A program made the translations under genes and the position numbers. Under the pieces are notes generated by a model, which worked only from the letters and a program-made list of their open reading frames with translations, made no database searches and was not told where the DNA came from. From contig JAMWBK010000005.1 in the NCBI GenBank assembly GCA_029953675.1, forward strand, positions 1,674,001 through 1,738,000: 64,000 bases of DNA. Reading direction: 5' to 3'. Within the stretch, counting starts at the first letter, position 1. Each line of letters starts with the position of its first letter. Below, piece by piece: positions 10,732-21,900 of the stretch. The DNA is from Rhodosorus marinus (taxonomy: Eukaryota > Rhodophyta > Stylonematophyceae > Stylonematales > Stylonemataceae).

Positions 10732-11688
10732 CTACTCATCTTGTGCTGGAAGGAGAACGTACCTCATGAAGTAGTGATAGAAAAAGTCCGAATACAATGC
10801 GGTCTGTACTAGACCGGCCACAGATACGAGGATCTTCGGTTTTCCCTCGTACATGTAACGCCAAATCCAGTTCAAGAGATACCACGCGCGATAAGCTGTG
10901 AACAAAAAAAAGCACAAACAGGATTTAGATTCGTGCAAAGCCCGGCTCCAAGCCTCGGTTTTCTAATCTCAGCAGGTTCAGAATAACCGTTCAAAGTGTA
11001 CTCACATCCAAGCGCAACAACATAATGGGCAGTAATGTTCTCAACTTCTCCAGTCTTCTGCAGCAGGAACAATTGCGGCATAATAGCTAAGGACTCCAAG
11101 AAAATCGAGAATGCCCAAATAATCTACAAATAGGAAAACTTCACGATGAGCACATCGTTCACAGAACGAATACGAAAGTTCCCAAGTTGAAGCAAAGTAC
11201 CTCGAACGGCGTGACTTTGAGATGGAAAACGATTGCACACAGTGCAGCAGGTCCTATCAAGAATTCAATCCTGAAGGTGTCGTTAACTTCATCGTAGGTA
11301 TGCTTGTACTTCTTCAGGATCAAAAAGATCGTGTATACTGATGTCCCGATAAAGGCAAGCTTCATGATCGTGTTATAAAATCGCAGTGGACTATGAAACG
11401 GGTTCAACCAGAACAAATCCATATATCGACATGAGAAAACGACGAGATAAAGTATCTGCGTTCGCAACGAAATGCCTGGATAAAGGCAAAAAGAAAAAAC
11501 AGAAATCGCACGTTTTTCACAAGTCAGTATCCTGGCAACTCCCGACTCGGATTAAAGACGCATTCCCTTTTGGCCCAGGAAGAAAGGTCGTGCTCACCCG
11601 CACAGCTCTTCGTCATTGTCATCTTTCGAAGCAAAATGAGAATTGCGGCCACATGAAAGAGGTCCCCGAGAATTCTAAAAACATTCAT
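10732..11688 (-). CDS. ERD2: ER lumen protein-retaining receptor (KDEL receptor, ERD2)
   Basis: This seven-helix receptor retrieves KDEL-type proteins from the Golgi to the ER in a pH-dependent way. Four exons (11598-11688, 11201-11475, 11006-11123, 10732-10895) give 215 residues; human KDELR is 212. Introns are 122, 77 and 110 nt. Family landmarks run in order: [16 protein letters not shown] at the start, [59 protein letters not shown] and [15 protein letters not shown]. The short C-terminal tail ends LLPAQDE and lacks an obvious double-Lys COPI signal. The start is the ATG at 11688. The frame upstream of it is low-complexity leader. Confidence 0.95.
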
Positions 11689-14048
11689 GGCGGAAAAAGT
11701 CCGTTTCCTTGTCGCGGAAGACAAACTTCCGCTCCCAACCCGCTCAAGAAAAAAAAACAAACAAAAGAACCCTCGTCGGCTTCCCCTCCTCCTTCCCGAG
11801 AAAACTCCAACTCCAAATCAGCTCTCTTCCCACCGCACCTCTTCCTCCTCCTTGTAACAGTACAAGCTCTTGAACTCTGCTCAATCCCTGCAAGCCGTGG
11901 AGCAAGTCGCCTCCTCGAACCCCTAAAAAGTCTCAAAACATATCTGTCATCTTGCAACCCCAAAACGGAAAAGCGTCGTTTTCCAAGATTCTAAGGATTT
12001 TGAGAGAGACCTTTGCGCGCTCTTTCTATCTGAACAAGCTTCTTCACCAGCTGTTCGTCTTATTGGAATTGTGGTCTCCGACATCGAGAAGCTTTCATTT
12101 GAATACTAGTCTGAGCTATCTACCTATGTCTTTCTCTGTGAAAGTTAACGGCATTGCATCCTCCTTGCGCGCTCTTTAGGAATGGCCCAGAGCAGAGAAA
12201 GAGCCGCTGCCTCCGGGAAAACCCTGCTTCTGTCGCTGACGAGGTATGCCGCTATTAGTAGAGGCGCGCTGGCAGACTCACTTTTAAAGGAGGACGGGTT
12301 GTGGGAGGGAAGTCCTTAACATTAGGAGCCACACTGAGCGGCCACGTTGCGCGAGCGTGTAGGGATGAAAAGTAGAGAACAAAAAAATGGAGGAAAAGTA
12401 GCAAGGCTGCGCTGTGCGTTAGTTCATGTCGAGCCGGGACCTAGAGCACTTTGCCTTATTCTTAGAGAAATAAAAGGGAGCCAAGGACAGACAGCTAGCT
12501 AGCAATTAGTCGCCACAAGCCTAACAGTGAAGACCCACCATAGCTGTCTTTAGCCCCCTAATCCTACCCCACCCACAAAACAGTCAAAAAGATAAAATGA
12601 CTGAATAATAATTGATTGAGAACAAACCAAAACTTCAGATAATGACTGATGAATTTTTGATTGATTATTCAATCCGCAATCACGTAGACTCACGTAGGGG
12701 TGGTGCGGTTCGCAGGGACTATTGAAGGGGGCTAGTCATCCCTTGGAATTGCTGTGCCCTGCAGAAGTAGATTTTAGAAATAAAATATAACATAATTAAG
12801 TAGCGAAGAATTCGATACAATTCGATACAGGGGGTGTCCGTAAATAGAGAGACTGTCATTCCCGCTCAGGTGTCCCCTTCTCCTCCCCCTCTCCTTTCCT
12901 CCCCCCCGGCCTCCAATATGCAGAAGTCAGAGGTCGGGCGGGACAAACCGTGGGGACAAAAATACGGTTGATTATCATTTATTATTATTATATCTATATA
13001 CCTATTTTTTGGGCTGGTTGAAGTTTTCCGAGACGCACCCCCTCTTTTTGGTCGATTCAGGTCGGGGATCGGGAAGAAGGTTTTCCGTTTTAAGGGGCTC
13101 AGACTACTCTTCTTTTTGTTTTGAAAAAACCAATGGAACTGCATGATAGCAGTTTTATCGGTGCTTTATACAAAATCGATTTTTTCTGCCCCCTAACTAC
13201 GATTCGTGCTTTGTACATGATGAGCGAACCTGCCTAGATTTACACCCCCCTAATAGTTCTTACCTGTCAAATATCTCACCTTTTATTACCACAAAAGGTG
13301 TAGAATATTCTCTAAGGGAGGTGGTCCTCGCATCGTCTGTAGTTGCTTTTTTGAGGAGTCCATTTGGCAAGGGGTGTGCCCAATAGCCGAAATCTCTTGT
13401 AGCGCTAGGAAACGAGAGCCAGACTCCATTTTAGGAGATTGAGGTATGTTCATACAATCGGGACCTCGAGCCGCCCTACCTCTCCCAACAGTTTCATCCT
13501 GTCCCGCTCATGTGTTGGTGAGTGCTTCACTAAGCTGAAGACGGCCTTGGGAATGCGGCAGCCAGATACAAGGCGCTTCCGAACGGGTGCCGCAATTGAC
13601 TTCCTACGAAACTCCCCATCGCTTTTTTTTCCCCTGAACTTGAGAAAACCCCGAATCGCCGAACCCCTCAAAAAAGCCAAACGGTAAAGGGCTGAACGAT
13701 ACCCAAAAACTGAACCACGAACGATCAAAAAGTAGACACAAGAATTCATATTCTAATGAAAACATTTATCAGGGATCGTTGTACGCGGTTTTGGAAGACT
13801 TAATCTAAAATAGATTCGTAAATCTGGAAAGTTTGGGTATTGGAGGTGGTTCAATCGATTTGTCAATGGCTTTTGGCTTTGTCTAATCGGGTGGGGTTGC
13901 GGTGATGCGAGAACGGGATAGGTTGGGGCGGTTGGAGTTAGGGAACTTCAGGGAGAAATCTGTATCGAGGTTTTTTCGTTCTAGGCAATGATGAAGAGTA
14001 CGGTTTAAGGCTAGAAATGTGGAGGAGGAGAGGGTTTGGGCGAGAGAG
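11689..14048. promoter_or_regulatory. Long divergent intergenic region
   Basis: This 2.4-kb region separates two divergent genes. The first 250 bases (11700-11950) are rich in A and C on the + strand, so C-poor on the receptor's sense strand. Bases 12590-12840 and 12960-13010 are AT-rich. On the right, 13830-14048 is C-poor on the + strand and leads into the gamma-CA-like gene; it holds an out-of-frame upstream ATG at 14017 that opens a very short uORF. I see no other gene. Confidence 0.55.
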
Positions 14049-15111
14049 ATGCTGAGATCTGTTGCTAACCGTGGGGTGTTTCTAGGGGGTGTGAGGATAG
14101 ATGGGTTCGGGAGGTACAAGAGTACGGTGAGCGGGGTGGCTGGGTTGGACGATGCGAGTGCAGGGCAGGCTACGCCGGAAGCTACTACCAATGAGGCTCG
14201 CGAAACCGTAGAAGAGGTTCCTGGGGAGGCCAAGCGAGGTAACAAAAAAAGAAGACGAAGGCGTTTCATGCATTGTTGATTTTCCTTGTTTCTTGCTATT
14301 GGTGTTCGAATTGAGGTTTATTTATTTTCGTCAAACTGAGAACCTACTACCATATTCTCATTTCCTTGTTTTGTTTGGTCTTGGGGATGCATAGGATTGA
14401 ATCATCGCTGCGTCCTCACCCTCGACAATGATATGATCCGTCCATTTATAAAAAAGGACGCGTTCATTGCGCCGTCCGCTACGATTGTGGGTTATACTGG
14501 GATCAGTTTCAAAACTTGCATAATGCATAATAGCGTGATCAGGGGCGATCTGGCTTATTGCTATGTTGGTGCTTACTGCGTCATCGAGGAGAATGTAGTC
14601 GCGGTAGCAGGTACCATTGCAAACCCTTCAGGTGACGTATCAATCGAGGATTATTGTTACATTGGATCTGGATCCGTGTTAAGATCTTGTACGATCCAGC
14701 GATATGCAATAGTTGGTAATGGCTCCATAATTGAGGAGAACGTTTTTGTCGGCGAAGCGAGTATCGTTGAACCGAAATCGGTGAGCAAACATCGATAGCC
14801 CACTTCAATGTTCCGGATTACCAGAACTGACTCGGATTGCCGCTGTTCATAAGGTGGTACCTGCTGGGACGGAAATTCCTACCGGCCAGATCTGGGGAGG
14901 AAACCCCGCGAAATTCAAAGGCAACGTTGATAAGTTCACCTTCGCCGATAGAGGAAACGAGATGAGGGCCATGTGCAAGCAGATCCTTAAATGGTACAAG
15001 CCAATGTACCTTCCCTACTCTTCGGCATGGTTGGAAAAGGAGGCGCTCAGCAGAAAGCGAGAAACGCAAGTTGCGGAAGCCGAGTTTTCATCACGAACGC
15101 AGAAAGGATAG
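14049..15111 (+). CDS. Mitochondrial gamma-carbonic-anhydrase-like protein (inactive type)
   Basis: Three exons (14049-14238, 14395-14780, 14854-15111) give 277 residues. An N-terminal presequence (MLRSVANRGVFLGGVRIDGF) suggests mitochondrial import. The core is a left-handed beta-helix hexapeptide domain: IAPSATIVGY, HNSVIRGDLAYCYVG, VSIEDYCYIGSGSVLRSC and GQIWGGNPAKF. In active gamma-CAs three His ligands bind zinc, in the VxxHV strand and the GHGAxLHG strand. Here those strands read VVAVAG and IGSGSVLRSC, so all three ligands are missing. This fits the gamma-CA-like subunits of plant and algal respiratory complex I, and a structural role there is likely. I chose the ATG at 14049 because the in-frame start further upstream would be GTG. 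Exon 3 is placed by the VVPAGTEIPTGQIWGG match. Confidence 0.87.
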
Positions 15112-16090
15112 GGCCTCCAGGCGAAGTATATTTGTCTATTTGCTGTTCCTGATTCTACCAATTTTATCTAATTTCTCCGAGCCCCAGCGGAGTGAAACTG
15201 TTGTCTTCTCTCCGCCCCACTTTAAAAGTGGTTGTTTTAATGATCGGCGGCAGTGCAGAAGTAAATATCCATGAACCACAACAAACTCTCTCGAGAGCCC
15301 CGGTCATAGAACAGAAAAGCCTTTTCCCCGTCCGCCATCAGCATTCGCGTATCCGACCAATTGATGCTCAAGGAGCTTTCTTGGCGCAGTAGCAACAACG
15401 GTATTAGCCTAGTCAATCTGATTCAGCTATTTAGCGATTCCTCCGCATTCTTTCTCGGAACGCCTTAAAGCAGAATCGCAAGTTACACCGGACTCGTTCA
15501 ACTAGACGAGCCTGAACCTTAGCTCGAGTTCTTGTATTCAGGTTCGTGGAAATTGAGTACGCCGGCCTCCCCTCTGTTTAGACTTCACATCCTGCTTCGC
15601 GGAGAGTAGGGCAGTACGTCAGTCCTTCAGACAAAGGCATATGGATGAGCGATGAACGAAATCGCTTTTACCAGGTTTGCTGTGCTATAATGGACTGGAG
15701 TGGTCGCAGTACCTCTGCGCGTCAGTGCCACACTTATTCGCGGTGTTTAAACGGCAAGAGTGTGGCTGAGCTCACTTATCCAAGCTGTTCTCAAGCGTAG
15801 CCTTTGATGGGTAATTCTGCTCAAGACATGATCAAGCGTGTCTAGAGCACACAATGATTCCGATTTTATTTATACACTACATCGAAACGTCTACTCTACA
15901 TGTGCGCGCTTCTGTTTCCGTTACTTCCTGGAAACAAGCCCCGTCGAGCTGTTCCACAGCAAAAGATGAAAAACCTGCACTGCCGGCAGTACAAGAAGAG
16001 CTCAGCGATGACATCACCGATAGGAACTTCGTCCACTACTTCCCAAGAAAAGCCTCGCTGCAAAAAACAGTACTGTCCAACTGTCCAACT
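15112..16090. other. Intergenic region, no gene seen
   Basis: This lies between convergent genes. It holds several open frames of 60-90 codons on both strands, but none has family-like sequence. A frame at 15918-16080 (-) could extend the small coiled-coil gene if another acceptor were used; I regard it as 3' UTR. Confidence 0.5.
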
Positions 16091-16596
16091 CTACAACGGC
16101 ACAATGGAATCCGCTACCTGCCCGAGTTTGGCATTAAATGCGTCCAAGCGTTTAAGCATGTCCTGAATCTCCTCCTCCTTCTTCTGGATTCGTTTCTTCA
16201 ATTGGATGACCTCCTCCTGTTTACAATGGATTATCACTTTCAGACGGCATCATTTCGCTTACCATATTATCGCAAAACGTACCGAATCGGTGCTGTTAAT
16301 CACGGGAACCCAGCGTTCAGGCTTCTTTGCAATACCCTCTCGTTCCTGTCTCTCCTGTACATCCTGTTCCTTCCTTCTCCTCACAGCTTCATATGCCTCA
16401 TCCGATATCTCCTTCCGATAGTTTCCATCGAGCTTCGCCTTCGCTGGAGATGCTCCTATTGACTCAAACTTCTCCAGTCTCGATTGCAAAGACTCACCAC
16501 CTACAAAACCCAAAGAACCCTAGGACCGTGATCAGTTCAACAGCAAAACACAATCTCTTCAAGGTTCAAGTGCTGCTGGTCTTGCTCACCAGACAT
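16091..16596 (-). CDS. Small charged coiled-coil protein, function unknown
   Basis: I do not recognise this protein. Three exons give 116 residues: 16590-16596 (only seven coding bases, ATG TCT G), 16283-16500 and 16091-16216. The sequence starts MSGGESLQSRLEKFESIG, is rich in Glu, Lys and Arg (AYEAVRRRKEQDVQERQ), has a short WVPVINSTDS turn, and ends in a clear heptad coiled coil (EEVIQLKKRIQKKEEEI). The splice sites are good (GTGAGC/TTTTGTAG and GTACGT/AAACAG) and the phases agree, which supports the tiny first exon. No organelle leader is visible. The highly charged helix suggests a scaffold or complex subunit, but this is inference. Confidence 0.6.
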
Positions 16597-18951
16597 TTTT
16601 TTGTTCTCGTTTGTCACTCTAGTTTCCTTCACAGTTTCATGACAACAACCAAGTTTCCCTCCCGAAAACGAACTGTGCCAATCCCCATCACCGCGATGAC
16701 CAACGGCGTTGATATTAGTCAAGTGTGTCCCATCGAAGCCGGAATGTCCCAAGATTCTTCAAACATTGCTCAGAGCTCCGGTTGGGCTGCTAGCTCGTAC
16801 AGGGACAGGGAACTGCTTGCTTAGTACCTGAAAATCGAGCGAGAACCAGGCAGTGTCGGGGCAGTTGGCCTGAATTAATCGCAGAACTCAGTTCAAGTAG
16901 AGTTCACCGGATGGTCAAGAGTAGCAAAAAAACGGAATGTACGATTCTTCTTCATCCACTGTGGGTATTTAGCGCGTTTTGTCGGTCGAAAGGAAGCTGA
17001 GAGTCTCACAATAGGTCTCTACTTTCTAGTTAAGATAATACAACATCGAAGGGCTCCTGCTCGGGGCCTAGTCGACGGTCGACTTACAGCTTGCGCATAT
17101 CCGAGTTGAATAGACCCATCGTTGCACTCCGTTCTGTGCATTCAAGCAGAAATGGGAGGCCGGGGGTGCGGGGCTGCTGGATTTTGGTCTTGAGGTGCTT
17201 GCTTTCTTAGAGCCTCGTTTTGTATTGAAATCACAAGATCCAATACCATCAAAAGGTGCACTGGTAACGAACGTAGGACGTCGTTTGACGCTCTATAGAT
17301 CACTCAAGTATTAGGTTCGCCAGTAGTTGATGCAATTCTCAAAGCACTCCTCAACTAGACTACCCAACACAAATGAATCGTACGGGGAACCGTCCAGTTC
17401 TACAAAAAAGTTGAGCGAGCACTTGGACGTTAACGGTTGTAGGTTAGGGACGCCCTGGCCTACCTTTTCTACTGCACGTCTTGTTCATCTGCGCCACTGG
17501 AGCAGTGACAGGTCCTGCGGCAGTTCGACGCGCCCAGTGCCGTCGAGCAGCTTGAGCTGCGGATGACAAGGATTGACAACTATAGGTCATATACGGTCAG
17601 AACTTGTCGAGCTCATTCGAGTAATGGCATTTCTATTGTTAGATTCTCACTAGATATCCGAACGAGAAACGTAACCCCTCAGCAAGCCCCAATTCACAAG
17701 CTTGTTACAGACCCGGTCCACCAATCTAGTTTTCCCAAAAAAACATGAACCAAACCGCACCATTTGCTCCTTCTATTTTCTCTAAAAACGACAACGAGGA
17801 ATACATAATTGTAACGGATCCGAGGAAATCATGTTTCTCGGAAATTATTTTCAGCCAAGATCTCATGATCTCCATTTCGCCAACAGAAAATGGCGTCAAC
17901 TCCCCAAAGTTAGATTTTCATGTATACTATTTTCAATAATTGAAAGATTTTATAATGCATTTCAAGATATTATGTTCTAGAATATGAAATATATGTCATA
18001 ATCTAACAAACGCTTCCTCGAAAAAAAAACGGATCATCTCCAATACTAAGACAGTCTGTCCCACTAATCGTTGATTATTTATTGGAAAAGTATGACCGTT
18101 CGATGGGGATCAACTCCCCATTGATGGAGATGGTGCCCTTTTTCATTTGCCTTTTGACGAAGACGACGAATGGGATTGGACTGTCGTGATTTGATCTTGC
18201 CACCCTAGGGTAGTCATAATCGTCCGATAAATTTGTCTTGCCCCGGGAGACCATCGAAAACATGTAGACAAGGGGGGATCACTCTGAAATTCTCTAAAAC
18301 ACTTGTCTGATTGCTTGTCTGATAAATCGTAGGATAAAACGTCCGCAATTCAAACCAAACGTTAGTCTAATCATCGATCGTCTCCCGATACAGGTATTGA
18401 ATTATGATTACTTCTTCGATATGAACAGGCTGTCATACAAAAATCGAAAGGGTTTTTGGAATGCTCAGATTCAACATTCTGAAGAATGTGTTACGTCCTG
18501 AATGGAGAACGTGTCAAATGTCATTTTGCAGTGGCAAAGTGTCCCAAAGAAGGAGATTGAAGTTCAATCAATACACATTGTTGATTGACGAAGATCGGAA
18601 CGTTGATCGGTCGCTAATCGGTCGTTATCGGACGGTACTCCAAGACAAGCCTTCTGTTTTTATTTCTTATTCAGGTCAGATAAGCTTATATCGTACACGA
18701 GAAGAATATAAAATCTGTTAATTATCAAGACATAGACATCCCGTCCGATAAGTATCGGACGCCATTGGACCTTTTGTTTTTGGATCGGGGCGGATATATG
18801 ACAACACTGATCTATTGCTGAGATATTTTGGATTGATGGGGAGGGGATAGGGTTTGCTCATGGACAATGTGAAGGAGGGAGGGGGGAAGGACGGACGGTT
18901 GGCCTGTGTGAATGGGTTGGTTGGTGGTTTTTATTAGGATTAGAGGGAAAG
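16597..18951. promoter_or_regulatory. Long divergent intergenic region
   Basis: No convincing gene is present. Bases 17740-18720 are AT-rich. They contain the palindrome gacagtctgtc (18050-18060, also at 4240) and a perfect 7-bp hairpin (atggggatcaactccccat, starting near 18104). The last 120 bases are C-poor on the + strand and form the leader of the pyruvate carboxylase gene. Confidence 0.5.
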
Positions 18952-21900
18952 ATGAAAGGACCTGTATTGGGTATGTGGCAGCGGGGCATGGGGCCTGAGC
19001 TGCTCCGCGGTGGTGTAGTGACGTCTGCGATGTGGAGGTCCAGGATCGGGTCTTCGCGGGCGATGGCCGCAGGGACGAAGAGGAAGTTTAAGAGCCTCAT
19101 GTGCTGCAACCGGGGCGAAATTGCTATCCGAGTTTTTCGAGCGGCGACTGAGCTTGGGATGCGTACGGTGTGTTTCAGGCGGAAACTGTACACCTTGTTC
19201 CCTGGTTTTCAGTGACGAAGTTTTTCTAACTAGCTGTCTCTATTTGGGTTGGGATGCTCAAGGTTGGCGTCTATGCGCAAGAAGACAGACATTCCCTGCA
19301 TAGGTACAAATGCGATGAATCTTATCAGCTCGCAGATAGTATTACACCGGTTGGCGCGTACCTGGACATCGACAACATTATTGGAATTGCTAAGGACAAG
19401 AACGTAGACGCAATTCACCCTGGGTACGCAACGCTTAGTGAACCATCGTCCGATTCTGACTCACACTTGCGGACAGCTGAAATAAGGTGAACTCTCCCTG
19501 TTTCTTAAAGCTACGGGTTTCTCTCTGAAAACTCGAACTTCGCGAAAGCATGTGAGGAAAATGGAATAGCGTTTGTAGGACCACAAGCGAAGGTGCTTCG
19601 ACTCTTTGGAGACAAGACCGAAGCCAGAAAACTCGCGATCGATGCGAAAGTTAGCATCGTCCCAGGATCCCCTGGTCCAATCACGAACCTTGAGGAGGTA
19701 ATGACAGCGTTCAGGATTGAATATCCTTTAACGCTCGTCAAGATAACCAGCTCACCCGTTACTTACACTTAGCCCCTGTCTGAAACGCTGGTCTAGGCCC
19801 GAGAATTCGTCGAGGGAAAGAATGGAATTGGGTTCCCGGTTATCGTGAAGGCTGCACATGGAGGAGGTGGCAGGGGCATGAGGGTTGTCTTTGACCCAGT
19901 GGAATTCTCAGAGTCGGTCTCAAGGTATGAGACGAAGAAAACTCTCTCTGCTTCGCAGAGCCTTGGGATGCATCCGGTCACGGGCCTTGCACATGTGCGC
20001 TAAGGCCAATCTCTGGGGCTGTCAATCAGCTGAATGATTTCTTCTGTCCATTAGGGCTCAATCTGAAGCGGAGAAAGCATTTGGCGACGGTACGGTCTTC
20101 ATAGAGCGCTTTGTGCATCGCCCACGCCATATCGAGGTTCAGGTTCTCGCCGACGGCACTGGCGATGTCGTACATTTGTATGAGCGCGATTGCAGCGTCC
20201 AGAGAAGACATCAAAAGGTTGGAGAATTGGAGATCACGAAGACTGGTCTCCTCTGAGGGCGGCGAGATACTCACTGGTCGCTGCGCTTCCACCTATTTGA
20301 CAGGTCGTGGAGATTGCTCCAGCGAGTGGACTTCCCGACAAAGTCCGTGAGACGCTGTGGAACGACTCCGTCCGATTAATCAAGAACTCTGCTTATAAGA
20401 ATGCCGGAACCGTTGAATTCCTAATAGATCAGAGTGGCAGGCACTATTTCATTGAGGTGAATCCGCGAGTTCAGGTCGAACATACTGTAACTGAGGAAGT
20501 CACCGGGATCGATGTAGTCCAAAGCCAGATCAGGATTGCGCAAGGAGAGACTCTGAAGGAAATTGGATTGGAACAGGATAAGATCCAGCTTCGAGGGTAC
20601 TAACTGGCAAGCCAGCCATAGTGATTCTGTATCTGGAACTAATCCTTTTTGTTTCGTGCGGGAACCAAGGTACGCCATTCAATGCCGTGTTACGACGGAA
20701 AATCCTGCAAACAATTTCCTGCCGGACTATGGGAGGATTGACGCGTTTCGACCGGGCGAGGGAATGGGAATTCGTTTGGACTCCGCAGCTGGCTTCGCCG
20801 GGGCAGTCGTGACTCCTCATTATGATTCCTTGCTCATCAAAGTCAGTGTTTTTCCCTTCAAAGAGCAGAATATTGCTTCTAAATGGAAACATCATCTCAA
20901 CTTGAGCGACAATTTCGAATCGGTTCCTTAGGTAACAGCACATGCTCTGGAGTTTACGAAGGCCGCGGAAAAGCTGAGACGTGCATTGCTCGAGTTCCGT
21001 GTACGAGGGGTGCACACGAACATTCCCTTCCTCAAGACGGTCTTGAATCATCCAGTGTTCCTTCAGCAGCAGATGGCGACCGATTTTATCGACGCGCATC
21101 CCGAACTGTTCGTATTCCCACCACAGAGGGATCGTGCGAATAAGATTCTAAGGTACCGCCTCGCATGTTTCTACCCTGAAGAGCAGCTAAACCTCTTTTG
21201 ATCAAAATGCTCAATTGGCGCGATGCTCGCTGTGGTCTCAACGATCAGATTCCTGGCTGAGAATGTAGTGAATGGCCATCCGATGCCTGGCCCTGACAAA
21301 ACCAAAGAGCCATCACAGCTATTACCGGTCGTGCCTATCTACGATCCGAACGAAGATGCTCCAAATGGATGGAAGCAGGTAATCGACAAAGAGGGACCTG
21401 AGGGATTCGCCAAGGCCGTAAGAAAGTTCCCCTATACACTTCTAGGTGATACTACATGGCGAGATGCACATCAATCTCTGCTGGCGACTAGAATGAGGAC
21501 AGTAGACATGGCATCAATTGCTCCAGCTACATCGAGAGCGTTCTCCGGTTTGTATGCTATTGAGTGCTGGGGTGGAGCTACCTTTGACGTCTGCATGAGG
21601 TAGGCAATTCATCGTCGAGCCTGTTGAGATTTGCTTGGAGGCTAACGAGAATGATTTGATTTAATTTTTCGTTAGGTTCCTCCGTGAGGACCCTTGGCAG
21701 CGACTCCATCATCTTCGAAACCTCGTACCGAACGTACCCTTCCAGATGCTTCTCCGGGGGGCAAACGCAGTGGGATACACGAGCTACCCTGACAACCTCG
21801 TGTACGAGTTTTGCAAGCACGCTAGACAGGGGGGTGTTGACGTTTTTAGGGTGTTCGACTCCCTCAACTATGTAGACAATCTTTTGATCGGAATGGATGC

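Noticed and set aside
11386-11994. A 202-codon + strand frame
   Set aside because: It is antisense to KDEL-receptor exons 1 and 2 and runs through the receptor's leader.
15900-16080. Extension of the small coiled-coil gene with a further exon (YCFLQRGFSWEVVDEV...)
   Set aside because: The frame is open and an acceptor exists, but the composition is not like the rest, and reading on from LGQ gives a clean stop at 16091.
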